Assembly (NCBI GenBank): GCA_000708835.1
Contig: DF237475.1
Coordinates: forward strand, 1 to 63,405
Source: Klebsormidium nitens
Taxonomy: Eukaryota > Streptophyta > Klebsormidiophyceae > Klebsormidiales > Klebsormidiaceae
Direction of reading: 5' to 3'
DNA length: 63,405 bases
The notes below the pieces were generated by a model. The model saw nothing but the letters and a program-made list of their open reading frames with translations. It was not told the DNA's origin and did not search any database. A program made the position numbers and the translations under genes. Of this stretch, positions 20,243 to 32,361 are shown in pieces (position 1 is the first letter of the stretch; each line of letters begins with the position of its first letter).

Positions 20243-22870
20243 GGTGGACGCGAAGCGCAGCGCACGTCGCTTCTTAAGCGCTTCGACTCGAAAGAGAGGT
20301 CCGCACCTCAATGTGGAGCGCCGGAAGCGAGGAAAGTGTTTGAGGCGAAAGATAATAGTCGTGCAGTCCCAGAGGCGGGGGTGCTTTGAGTTTGTTCAAA
20401 GCTTGCTGGCGACGAGCTTTGTGAGTTTTGCAGCTCCTAATCTGGGCTGTATGCGTAGAGCGTCAGCTGACTTGCGAAGCTTTGGTGAACCGAATGAAGG
20501 GAGGAAGCTTTTATACTAGCCCCGCTCACATTCACAGAGTCAGATGGTGGAGCAGCTGCTGGACTCCAGCTCATCGTCACCGTGACGTCTCTTGGGAGCT
20601 GCTGACTCGTATTGTAGAGCTGCTCCGTGCTCCATCAGCAGACTTCATACTAGAGCAGAAAAGATGAGAATTCTAGCGTCAGCTGAGTCAACTTTAGGCC
20701 GGCCGGCGGCAACTTTCGTTTTGTAGGTCTTCCAGGGTTCATCTTGAGCGTACACGTGTCACCTTGGGGCTGTATAGCTGCCACGTACGCGTCGGCCTAG
20801 ACCATGTGGAAGCTTGACGCAATGATTCAGGATTAGTTGGCGTCAAAGCGCTACACTAGGTGCTCCAAACCTGCTAGGCTTACTCAGCTGAGTAACGGAA
20901 GCGTCGACAGCGGGATCGCAAAGTTGTTCAAAATGGCTCTTAATGAACGAAGTCCTCGACACCAGCTAAGATTGGCATGCGTGGAGCTGATGCAACTTAG
21001 ATTGTCATTTACGCCTCTGCATCGCTATCATATAATCACCTGCGAGTTGCGATCCATTGGTAAAGGATAGTACTGGGGGTTGGAACGTACATACTGCAGC
21101 TCATGATGTGCCCTTTGGCTGCTAACTCATCTCGGATGCTTGGCTTCCCAGGTGTTTCAGAAAATAGTCAAGGAAGGTCTACCTCTTCGTGACTCGGTCA
21201 GGTTGCGAAATTTGGGCCGTTCGATAAGCAACTTAAAGCTAGATGGACGGCTCGAGTCTGATATCGCTTTGACAGCTCAGAGTGCCTGTGGGCGCGCGGA
21301 GGTCGATAGTTAGATGATTGGGCCTCATGTGTGCGACCTTACAAATCATCCGCGTGAGCTGATATAGTCCGCTGCCATAGCGAAACTCCTGATAGTTTAC
21401 ATTCTTAAGCTCCAATTGAGGCACGTCGAGAATCAAGCTGCGTATCTTTGCTCTCAAGTATTCAAGATATGCGGATTGCGAAAATCAATCGGAGTTCGAT
21501 ACAGATACATCGAGTTCGACCTCAATCTCTTCCATACATAGAAGCATTTTCCTTGAGTAACTGTGACGAGATAGACAACATCGTAACATCCAGGGAAGCC
21601 ATTCTCCAAGAGACAACTTTCGTGGTCGACATCCGTGGGGTCCGTTACAACTAGCACATCAACGGTGTGATTGAGCGGCTCTCAAGCGAGCTTTGATACT
21701 CCTTTTAGAACACCAACTTCGTTGGGGCTGCCGCAGACGCTTCGAAGGATTCGGACATGACTGTCTGCTTGCCCGAGGACGTACGTTGTGAGAATCACAA
21801 AGCGATTAACATGGTGCTGCAAAGGACGTACTTCTCAGCCCATTGATTAACCTATCATCGCACGACGTTGACAACAAATGGGTGTTCTATCGCAATTTAA
21901 CTTGATTAGTTTACGTGTCTCACGCATTTTCAACCTCCGCAAAAACACATCTTGCGAAACGGTGGAAGTACGTTTGCCTTGAGAAGCAAGAATTCCTTGT
22001 ATTCCTATTCACTGACCGCGAGACGCGGGACGCTTCCGTCTTCTAAGCAAACGTTTGAGAGAAAGCTATGGGCAACTAATTTACACATTGCTGTCACTCA
22101 GCCCTCGCCTAGCGACTCATTTTAACTCACCAACTTCAAAAGACTTCTCTCTAAACCTCCAGAGTGACCATGTGCCAAGCTGAAGGTCACGTGAGCTTGC
22201 TGGAAGGGCGGGCGCTGTTCTGTACACCGTCCATTTTAGAAAATGTGCGCCTCGTTCTCTGCAAATCACACGAGCGGCACAGGAGTCAAGATAGCCGGAA
22301 GGGATTAAGAGCTGGTTAAAGAGCAACATTGAGCAACACTACGAAACTTTGTGTGGGGGTTTCGAGACGACTCTTGCGAAATTTCGACGACACCATTGCT
22401 CAGGTGCTCTCAGGCGAGCAAAGACTGCGGGGTCACCTCTTGGTTCTGATCATCACTTCTGTATCACATTCTCAAGATATTGGTGACCGATTAGTGACTG
22501 AAACAGCTCTTCATCTTCTTTGGAATCATTCTCAGCCCTTCAAAAATAAAGGGCTGTCAGCTTCACCGCCAGCAAGCTCTCCTAGCCGAAACAAAGGAAG
22601 CCTTTCTTGTTGGTCCCCTTTCAAATGCTACAGTGGTCCATTGCTGCGATTGAAGAATTCTGATTGAGCTCGTCACTGTTTGATGGGCAGTACAGTCCTG
22701 ATCTAAGAAGATTCACCCAAACAACCCACATGATTGGCAGGAGGATCCGCTCCGATCTGGCTTATGGTTTTGCGACAATCGTAATTTGACTGCACCCACA
22801 GCGCAGCACCTGTCAGCCGCTTTGATCGAAGTGACTTCCAGAATAAATACTTCTATTGCGCTAGCGGAAG
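20243..22870. other. Gene-poor spacer upstream of the RING gene
   Basis: Starts with the likely promoter and leader of the RING gene (short phrases such as AGCGTCAGCTGA occur twice, near 20459 and 20677). The rest is AT-rich. Minus-strand ORFs at 21239-21457 and 21454-21657 are the longest but show no recognisable motif and cannot be joined confidently. Confidence 0.4.
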
Positions 22871-23412
22871 CTAATCATCAGGGGCATTGTTAGTCAACAC
22901 CTGCAATGGGTCCAGAAGTTTCTGTGCTTTCCGTTTATATTAGACAGCACGAGAGTTTAGCTTCCATCAAAAAAGTGCAAATCTGCCCACTTTGAGGTCC
23001 TGACGAGCTTATGATTAGGCTGCCGGTCTCAGCTCGTCTTTCCAGTACTCACCACCCGTTTCATCATTTGGGCCATCAATCTTTGTGCTCCCAGCAGTGG
23101 GCACAAGCGGCAGTGCCCCCCGGCCCTTCTCCTGGCCAGTTCCTCAGAAGACCTCCCCGGGCTCAGCTCAGCGTTACTCTCCGCCACAACTTTCACCCGG
23201 GTTTCCATCCCCGACTCCACATTCCTCTGGGTCATGGTCCTCAAATCTATTAGAAAATGCCACCCATTGAAGGGTCCAATCTTCACTTCCTTCTCGACGT
23301 TCTCCAGCGCCTCTTGAATCTGGTGGGCTGTTTGTGGGTCGTACGCAATCCAGCGCTTGCCGTCCTGCCAGTAGACGCCGGCTGCTGTGGGCGCTGAGGG
23401 AGTGCACGCCAT
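22871..23412 (-). CDS. Small WWE-domain protein
   Basis: The exon 23412-23053 begins with ATG and encodes 120 residues, nearly all one WWE fold: VYWQDGKRWIAYDP (first W and the W-x-x-Y element), a helix QIQEALENVEKEV, then GWHFLIDLRTMTQRN and a GMETRV end. WWE domains bind poly- or iso-ADP-ribose or mediate contacts in ubiquitin and ADP-ribosylation systems. The ORF runs on to a stop at 23029, but a perfect donor GTGAGT sits at 23052 in phase 0. A candidate last exon 22900-22871 (VLTNNAPDD, stop) would give about 129 residues. A stand-alone WWE protein differs from plant RCD1/SRO proteins, which add PARP-like and RST domains. Further exons cannot be excluded. Confidence 0.6.
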
Positions 23413-25126
23413 TTTGGGCCGACAGATTGATGTGGGAAAGTTCAGCTGCGATCAATCGTTCAGCCCTTGTGGAGAAGCGTTTCGAAAAATGAATGCGAGG
23501 ATGTGAAGGCATCACGACCGAATGCAGGAATGGAGTAGGGATAGAATGCAGCGTCTAATTAAGCTGCGCATGCTTGGCCAGCTGGCCGAACGTCTGACTA
23601 GGCAAGCTGAGTTGCTTTTCCTTTGCAAATTCAAGTGGCACCCCTCCACATTGATCCAAGATGAGCTGAACTTTGAGTGAACTATGAATATGGCGACACT
23701 GCTCTAGCTCGGAGCAGTGGAGGACCGCCCCACTTCTATTCTCCTGCCAGTGGGGGAGTTCCAATAGCACTTCTATGATCTTGCCAACTCCCAAGCTCGG
23801 AATACACTGATTCATTTTGCTTCATTGGTGCGTGCTGCATAATCTTACAACGAGCAAGGCACAGCTGATGTCAACACCTCAGCGCAATACCGAACGAAGC
23901 AGCAGAGAAGCTCGCTTGCGCCTCAAGGTTGGAAAACCCGCTGATGTCGGATCAGAGGATCAGCTCAAAGCACTGGTCCAGTTATACAGTACTACTAGGA
24001 CTAGACTTAGCTACTGATGGGATCATGGGAGAGCTGCATATGACGGGCCCGGTGTTGAACAAGAACCCACGTGGCAGGGAATCCCCCAGATCACGACCGC
24101 CGCCGTAGAACACCCGGCGTTGACACTGGTCAGCATTGGAGTCCTCAACATTGTATCGTAAACAAAATTGCGCCGAAAGCCCGGCGCGCCAACTTGGAAA
24201 ACCGGCACTAGCAGTCTCTGCAAACCCTAGACAGCAGGAACAAGGCAAAGCCCTAAAGCGCGGAAACGTCGCCTGAGGCCCACGAGGGGACATGCAAGCC
24301 CGCATGGCGATCGTCTTGCGAGGATGGCGACTCAGCAAGAAGCGGCATGCTCGACATACGGAACCAGCTCTCTACCACATTAAGTGATGAAAGCAAAATG
24401 CGCGACGCCTGCCAGCTGCTGTAAATCAGAAGCTGCAGAGGAGGACCGTTCTACAATTTACTGAAATTCATTGTACGGCTTATCACGACCTTGAAATACG
24501 ACCCGCCAAACCGTGCTGCCAGCCTGGACAAAGCCGCCATGCTCATTTTGAGGATCATCGTGCCCAATAAAATGCTCACGGCCGGCTCTGCCGAAAATCG
24601 AAATGGGATCCAAGATTTTCCGCATCATCCTGTCGCTCTGACATTGGAGACGGTTGCGTTTAAGAGGGGTTGGGGACATTGGGGCGCCACCGGAAGTGTC
24701 TGTTCAAAGCTAACCCTTGCCAGCTACCTGAAGCTGCCTGCTTCACAAAGGTCAATGCTTTCGTACCCGCAAGCTTTTCCTCCATCATCGCTGTGTTACC
24801 CCTCCTGGCGCCGTGCTAAGCTTTGTTTGCGTGCCGGAGTTGTACCGTGCATGCCCTGCATCAGCCTGCATGAAACCAGTGCTATACTCAGCGGCCGCGT
24901 ATCCTACCCCAAAAAAGAAAGGGAAGTGAGGTCTTCGCCGAAGCGCTTGGTCTGCTGGCTTTGATAGGTGTGGCAGGCCAAGGATACGGCGCGGTGAGTA
25001 AGGAGCACCTCAAAACCGTACCAGGTCATCAATTGTCATGGGCGCAAAGACGTGAACGCAGCCGCCTTGAGGGGAGTCAGTCAGGGGCCTCAATCTGACG
25101 GATCAGAAGGTGGAAAGGAGGGCAGG
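23413..25126. other. Spacer between WWE and membrane-protein genes
   Basis: Must contain the start regions of both divergent neighbours. The minus-strand ORF 24458-24679 ends with a protein-like stretch (HFIGHDDPQNEHGGFVQAG and VVFQGRDKPYNEF) that may be a fragment of an unrecognised gene. The other ORFs look like chance. No repeats seen. Confidence 0.35.
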
Positions 25127-28100
25127 ATGCATCGAGGGATTTTTTCGCGGTGCAGGCCCCTCCCCCCAGCGCTCTTCCTCCTTGTCTCTCTAGCTTTCGC
25201 CGGCGCCCAAGTAGCGCTTCCTCAAGAAGCCAATGAACGGACGCTCCAAACGGACGCCCGAACGTCCCTTTTGAAGGACACCAGCAAAGCTCTGGTGTCC
25301 GTTTCGGACGCCCTTTTCCCCCTCTTCCCGACAGCGCCCTCTGTCGAACCATGCAACTCATCTCTGGCACAGATCGAGCAAGCTCTGCATGCTTATGGGC
25401 TTCCGCATGCTTATGGCGGCCGCCGCCGGCTTATCTCGGACGTCCTGCGCCAGGCGGAGTTCGGCAATCTGACCACAAACACGTCCGAAGCGCCCCCGCT
25501 GATCAGCGGGAGGTATTTCGTGGACGGAGTGTGGGGTTACATCATGGGCGTGATCTGGCTGATCCTGGGAGCGTTCTTTCTGTGCCTGTGGGGGTCCTGC
25601 AAGCTGGTGAGGGAACCCCCCTGTCTCACGACCAATGAAAGCTATGTCGGTCGGTTGATCCCATTTCAGATGGCTGGAAGGACAGTGCTTCAGGAAATGA
25701 GTTTAAACGCAAACTCGTGATTCAGCTTAGAAATGGATAAGAGCAGTCGAACCTTGAGGTAATCCACCTCGGACTAGAATTCCGTATACGTACCAGTAAG
25801 GTAGGTTTGCCAAGCTCTGCTGGCTTATGAGAACTTAAGATATGGTTCGGCAAAGGGTTAGGTACGTACATGTAACTGCATTCTGATGTTAACGCGATAT
25901 ACACCAGATTGTCTGTCAACCGATGCCTTCACTGCCCGCAATTCCTCTTACAAGTGTCCCAACGCTGCTTGACCCACCCAATGAGTTGCATCAAGCGTCG
26001 CGGAAAAAGGGCCTGATTTGCCATCTCGAGTATCTGATACAAGGGATCTAGAGGCTTCCTTGGAGCACAACCCGTGATCTTGCCGTTTGAGAAGTCGCTC
26101 AAGCGAAAAGACGTTTATGTTTAGGCTAGCCAGCAGCGGGACGTATCTACAGAAGCAGCTCTAAGCATACCTGATTGAATTGGTCAATTCCGTGCAATTA
26201 AGGTATTCGGTCAAGGTTCGGCTCTTGAAAGCCGAGAGTACTGACTTTGGATCATTTTCACTGTGTCAGCTCAAGAAGATGCCTAGGTGGATCAAGAACA
26301 TGGTGCTAGGAAAGGAAGGTGAGGCGGCAAGACTTCCTGAGAAGGTGACCAACTTGCTGATTGTTTCTCACTCACGATTCAGCACCGGAGTAAGGCTCGC
26401 TTTCGACAGAGATATTACATAGCAGATTGGGTGTGCAGGCTCGATTCGAGGGGTTTGACCTTCAGTTCTTTTACTCCATCGATAACGGAAGATGCCGGTA
26501 TCAGAGCTCTAGGATAGATAAGCGTTGTCTTTCCTTGCGTATCGTCAGCGCTCTCTCTTACACTCTTTGTGATCTCCGGACCAGAAGGCCGTGCCGATTG
26601 GCATCGTCTTCCTCGCCACCTGGCTTGAACTCAAACCACCAATTCCCACGCTGCTCCGTTCTAAACGGGTTTCGGTAACAAGCACCGCACAAGGCAAATG
26701 ATCAGGCAGATTGCAAGATTAAGACCTCAGTCCCCGACGAAAAGGACACGCACTCAGAACAATATGGTGAAAAGAAGTTCGAAACTGTTGGAAACCGAGC
26801 GTAAACCTCTGAAAGTATGCTCTCGCAGAGCCCACGATCCCATCAACGCTCGCGCTGGCGATATTCAACGCGCTCACGTTTCTGGCGCTCTTCGCGGCCA
26901 TCGTCGGAGTCGGCCTCGCGTACGGCGCTAACCCGAAAACGTTCACTGTAAGACCTCACTCGGACTAATCTGAAACGGAAGTTGAGAACCACTTTGTCTG
27001 AGTCAACGCTAGAGATTTTAAGTCGCAAAACCCTGTTGGAAAACTGAGGCAGAAAATCATAGGAATAGGGTACCTGGTTTGTTTGCGAGTCACTGTCTTT
27101 CCGGACCATCTTTGCTTGCACTCGAACTCACGAGAGCAGAACAGGAACAGACAAGGACTTTCGTAGCGTAATTTGCAAACATCAGTTCTGCCTTCTTCAC
27201 AGGAGTTGTGAATTGATCCCGGTTTCTCCACTCGAGTGGCTTTGTATCCTGTCTGACGGTCTTCTTTTTTTTAACCCACTCTGGCAGACATATCACCAAT
27301 TCGATCGCCGCGCACGACAACTCCTCGACAAGACCGCGAACGAGACGGCAAATGCAGCGAGCGCGTTCAACAACGCGAGCGCGGTCTTCGCCACGCTGCC
27401 GCCTCAGGCAAGGTTCCAATATTCGAGGAATGAACACTTCAGCATCTAGAATACTCGTTGTCGAGGATCAGAGGGTTGAAGTTTGGAGGTTTTGAAATCT
27501 GAGCTGCATTACTTCCAGCGGACTCAAAACAATTGTTGCGGCAGGGTCCGAGAACCTAACACTATAAGTCCTACAGTACTTGCAAAGAGTTTTTTTTTCT
27601 ACTGCCCGACAGATGCGGTGCTTATGGGGTCTCTGGTCCATGCGCCGGTCGGTATCGACATATCACGGAGATGGCCCATTTTACAAGTGTTTCTTGTCTT
27701 TTGTAATAAATAGCGTCGAAGGCCCAAGCGCACAAAAGCACCACCTCGATGCTGAAAAAGTCGTCGACTGAGCTTCGATTCCGGTGCCGACAAGCGATCT
27801 GATAGACCCCTCTTCGAAGAATCATTTCAACTACGAATGTTCTAGAATAGCGTGAAAACAGCGTGTTATTTCCTATTCTGTCCTTGTAAGGAGCATTTCC
27901 TGGTTTCACGGTGTGCAGGTACTCGGGCGCGTCGGAGGGGAGGCTATTCCGGCGGCGCTGCGGAAGTGAGTCGCGCGATTGTCAGCTGGCACGCAAATAT
28001 GCGAAGCGGTGACGGGTCCTTTCTGGATGACTGGAAGTCGGCATCGATCACAACGATTCTGTTAATCTTGCGCTTGACTCTGATTGCCGATGATTCCGGG

Positions 28101-30883
28101 AATGGGCCGATACAGAAGCTCAGATGAAGGATTAAGCACTACCTAAGAAGGATTCTTCTTTCAGGGGTAGGTTCGCTTCCTTAGATATTTCTGTCGTGGT
28201 AAACATGACTGTTTGACGTAACTGTCTGACGGTGCAGCGCTTCTTTGGCACTCGGATCAATCACCGGCGAAATACTAGGTACCGCCAAGCACGACCTGGA
28301 TATCGTGAGTGTGACCTCACCCTTTGCAAACGATGTTTCGAACGGGCATCAGTCGGCTTTCTCACATTCTGAGTAATTAACGCCCTTGTTTGCGAGCTGC
28401 CGTTCTTTGGAGGTCTGATGGTTCTCCGTTGGTAACAGCGCGCATGCTCTGCGCTCTAAAATTGCGAAAGAAGAATAGAGAATTGCAAACGACTCAACGA
28501 CAGCCGATCACACAATCTCCACTACCTCAACCATTGATCCCCCAGCCCGTTGTAACGAACTTTCCCACTCATAATATTCGCTCTTGGAGACCAGTCAATG
28601 TTCGAAGTGCGCCCTCGTCCGTCCTTTCGCTCTCTCAGCCTCGATCTGACCTATCTTCCTTTTCCGCTCACGTTCCGTTTCCGTCCCACGTCATGCCCGC
28701 GCGCGCAGATCTACGACCTGGTGCTCGCGCTCTACATCACGATCTACATCCTGATCTCGCTCATCCTGCTGACGCTGCTCGGTGAGGTCGTCGCGTTCGC
28801 GGCCGCGTCGCCGCGGCTCATGGGCGCGCTCATGATCGCGCACTGGCTGCTCACGGCGTGGCTGTGGATCTGGGTGGGCCTGGCGTTCGACGCGAGCCAG
28901 GTGTTCAAGGGGGAGTGCAGGATCCTCAAACGTGAGCAAAAGGCGATCAAGGTGGTATTTTCGAAGTGTTGGAATGCGAGATTCTGAGGGGCTTTCGCCG
29001 ATTGCTGCTCCGGTCGGTAATTTCACCGGTGTCCAGCGGTCTCCTGAACTAGAGTAAAAGATTGTTGTTTTTTGGTGGCATCAAAGCGAAGGTCGAAAGA
29101 ACAAAATCCTCTCGACCCTCAATTTAGGGACCTTTGGAGCTAGCAATAGAGTGCGACTTTGCGTTCGATCGAGCAGCTTGAAAGCACCAGGCGACGTGGT
29201 GGAAGCTGACGCCAGCAGTCAGTGAAACGCGCTTCCAGATCGGTCCCGTTAGGCAACGCCTGTATTCTTCACCATTCACGTTATAGCCAAGGCAGCTGAC
29301 TGCGCGCTGCGCTCGCGCGGCCGCGCAGATTACCTGGAGGACCCGGCCAACACCAACAACGCGCTCGGCGCGCGCCTCCCGTGCGGGCGGCTGCAGTTGG
29401 CGCAGCAGCTGTTCCTGACCGGGGAGCAGGACGCCAGCAACGTGACCGCGCAGATCAACAACCAAGTGCTGCCCCTGGTGAGCCCCTCGGGAGAAGCAAC
29501 CGGGGGAGCTTTTCCATCGTCGGAAATTTTGAGTCTTGAAGTTTTGAGTCTTGATCTGTTGCACTTTGCGAGTCAAGCACGGGGAAAACTGAAGAGGAAG
29601 GAAAGAACAGACTCAGACAGTTGTCAAATGAAGGAGTTACAGTAAGCTCCGATTCCGGTTCCGAAGGTCGGCGATTTGCACTTTAAAGGGACAGAACGTA
29701 ATTCTTTCGGAGTGTTCCTGGTCAAGGCCACGCTGTCACGTACACACTGGTGTTTCGTTATGACTGTACTCCGTCGTTGCGCTTCAAGCCTCTCCGAATG
29801 GTGGGCTCTGCCGCGAGTTCGACAACTATTCCAAGAAAGACTTTCGGCCGTGTCTCATAGAGGTCTAACACAATTCACACATTCCGCGACTAACAAACCA
29901 AGAAAACCTTTGTCTTTGCATCTTGATGTCAAGCTTTGCTCTGAATGCAGGCACGCGCTTTGGCGGCGAACTCGAACGTGACGGCCGCGGTCCCCCCGCC
30001 GCTGTGCGACCCGTTCGCCAACGTGACCACCCCCCCGGGGTGCGTACCGGCCGACACCTTCATCCCCCAGGCTGTCGCCTTCTACCGGGAGCTGGCGGCC
30101 AAAAACCCGGGGATCGTGCAGATCATAGGGCTGAACCCGGATCAGGTCGAGCTGCTGGGAAACGCCACGCTGGGCGTGCTGCGCGTAAGAAAGACGCCCT
30201 GAATTGTGAACGCACCTGTTGCTTTGGCTCGTTTGGTCTTACAAAATGCAAGGTCTAAGACATCGACGCACGTCACTTTGCGTAGATGTATTGACAATTC
30301 CGAAGCTCTCGAGCGCGACGAGAACCGCCCATGAAGCACTCGCTGGCGGTCGATTTGATGCCAATCGTGTGCACCTGTTACAAAAAGAATTCCTACGGCT
30401 ACACTGCGGCTATTGCAGTCTACGAGATCCACTCAACCGCGAGCAGCGTCTCCTGTCAGGATGGTTCTGGTACCCGAAAAAGTTGGTCTTCTCCTCTAGT
30501 CTTTCCTTATTGTCCCCCTCTATACGCGGAAAAGTGATCGCTATCCGTCGGCGTATCTCAAAAGAAACTCTCTTACCAAAACCACAGTCACTTCGCAAAT
30601 TGCCGGCTGAACCAGGACGTTTTCGTGCTTCTCGCAGGTCATCCCCGACCTGCAAGACTTGCTGTTCTGCACGTCCATCTTCGCAACACTAAACGGCATC
30701 AGCCAGCACCAGTGCCACACGATCCGCTGGGCGAGCAACCTGCTGTGGTCGTCGCTCGTGGTCTGCGCCGCGGGCATGATGCCGCTCCAGCTGCTCGGCT
30801 GGTACTGGATCCGCTACATGGAGGCCGTCCGCAAGGAGGAAGGTGCGCGCGCGCAGGACGTCCGAAAAAGCGGCCGCCGCTAG
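25127..30883 (+). CDS. Five-pass membrane protein, prominin/tweety-like topology, 9 exons, about 560 aa
   Basis: Exons: 25127-25606, 26831-26947, 27288-27407, 27919-27965, 28238-28304, 28709-28931, 29329-29477, 29951-30184, 30638-30883; all phases agree. The ATG at 25127 starts a signal peptide (LFLLVSLAFAGAQ). Membrane segments follow at about residues 134-157 (VWGYIMGVIWLILGAFFLCL), 167-192, 279-305 (YDLVLALYITIYILISLILL), 315-340 and 508-532. The two large loops, after segments 2 and 4, contain NxS/T sites and cysteines (LPC, LCDP, PGCVP, LFC, HQCH), as in extracellular loops. The order signal peptide, two segments, loop, two segments, loop, one segment is that of prominins, tweety-like proteins and an uncharacterised plant membrane-protein family. 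Function is unknown; a plasma-membrane or protrusion role is inference only. The third intron appears to use a GC donor (CAG|GCAAGG at 27408). Confidence 0.82.
25607..26830 (+). other. Intron 1 of the membrane-protein gene
   Basis: A 1.2-kb intron. Phase 0 on both sides means no hidden exon is required. Plus-strand ORFs at 26180-26422 and 26427-26678 are not protein-like. No repeat noted. Confidence 0.5.
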
Positions 30884-32361
30884 TTGCTTCATTTGGGAGC
30901 AGATCTATGGTCATGAATCGGTTTCAAATTTGAATCTGGGAAGGCATTGAGACCTGGACGTACGCATGAGGTGCAGTTGCCAGTAACGAGTGTCCGTAGC
31001 ACGAGTCTCGGCCACGTACCGTATATTCTTTTGCTGGTTAGACGGGGTGCCGAGCCATTCAGCAGTAAGTCCGACCGGGAGCTTGCGTCTCACTATACTC
31101 TCTCGAGAGGAGTCTTCCTCAGTGTCCCCCGTTAAATACTCTCTTTGAAGCGCATGACATCATCTCACTGCAACGTTGCATTTTATTCTGCCCAGAGATC
31201 CTGGCGAAGGCCCCTGTGGGAGCCTACAGAGCACCGGCAAGCTCCGTGGACGGAGGGTCCTAACTGGCAGCAACACGGGGGCCGTTTCATATAAACGTAG
31301 AGCATTCTGCACTGGCTTGATAAGTGTGGGGCGCGCAAGAGGAACTGTAATCCGGCTCGTCCGCGAAAAGGCCTGGGACCGGGCCGTGGCACTAATTCAG
31401 TGCGCGGAAGGTTGGGGTTCAGATTAGGTGTCGCCCTTTACGTCGTGACAGTTAGGTGGTCAGGAGGAGGACCTCAAACCCGCCAGCATATCAACGGCTT
31501 GTAGACATCTTTCCTGAGTACGGGCCTGAGCCACTATGTTGCATTACGTAGCTGTAACGCTTCGCATGGGGGCAGACTGTGCAAGAAAGTGACGACGAAC
31601 GTCCCTTGAACGGATGCAAATGCTCAACCGCAGTGAGTCGGAGACCAAAGCCGGCCCCCGGGCTTGCGTGCTCAAACATCATCAACAGCTTCAGTCTCAG
31701 CTTGATACCAAAATATGCATGAACCGATTTACTTCAACTAGGTCCGGCCTCTCATGGTGTCATTTCGAATATGGGCGATATCTCAATTAGTAAGAATATC
31801 ACGTCAATGAATACAAGTAAATGTATATACCTTCTAACTTAGGCATGCGCTTTTGGGATGCTCACAAATTTGATACCCGGCAGACTTCGCAATCGATCGA
31901 ATAAGCTAATCAGGCTGGCTATATGTATCCGGCCAATGATTCCAGGTAGTACCGTCGCAACTTGACAATGTTCATGAACCTATTCGAAGCGTTCAGCCAA
32001 TAACGGCAAGCATTTGGCATAGGTACTTCTGCATATAGTTGTACGGATGTACACCGCTAGTTCCTTGTACCTCTACATTGAATGTTTTATGTTTGCGTGT
32101 GTACAAGCTCTGGAGGCCGGCCATAGATGGTATAAAGCAACGCAGCGGGCATCATACATGAGGTGTCGCGTCGAGCTGTGGGCATTCGGATCGACAGATT
32201 TGAAGTCATATGGAAGTAACGATATACTGACTTGCGTACTTCCTACATCATATCCTGTGAGCATGACGCTAATCCAACCCTCGCGAAGGTTCTGGTGTCT
32301 GCACGTCGCAACTTCTCGAGGGGTTGTTAATCCTCGTACACTTCTGCAGCTTAGCAGGTCT
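30884..32361. other. Spacer between convergent membrane-protein and MYND genes
   Basis: Downstream sequence of two tail-to-tail genes. I found no gene, tRNA cloverleaf or clear repeat. ORFs around 31176-31427 and 31491-31685 lack motifs. Confidence 0.5.

Noticed and set aside
25052-25126. 25-codon upstream extension of the membrane-protein frame
   Set aside because: It begins at GTG, not ATG, and would push the signal peptide inward; the ATG at 25127 is preferred.
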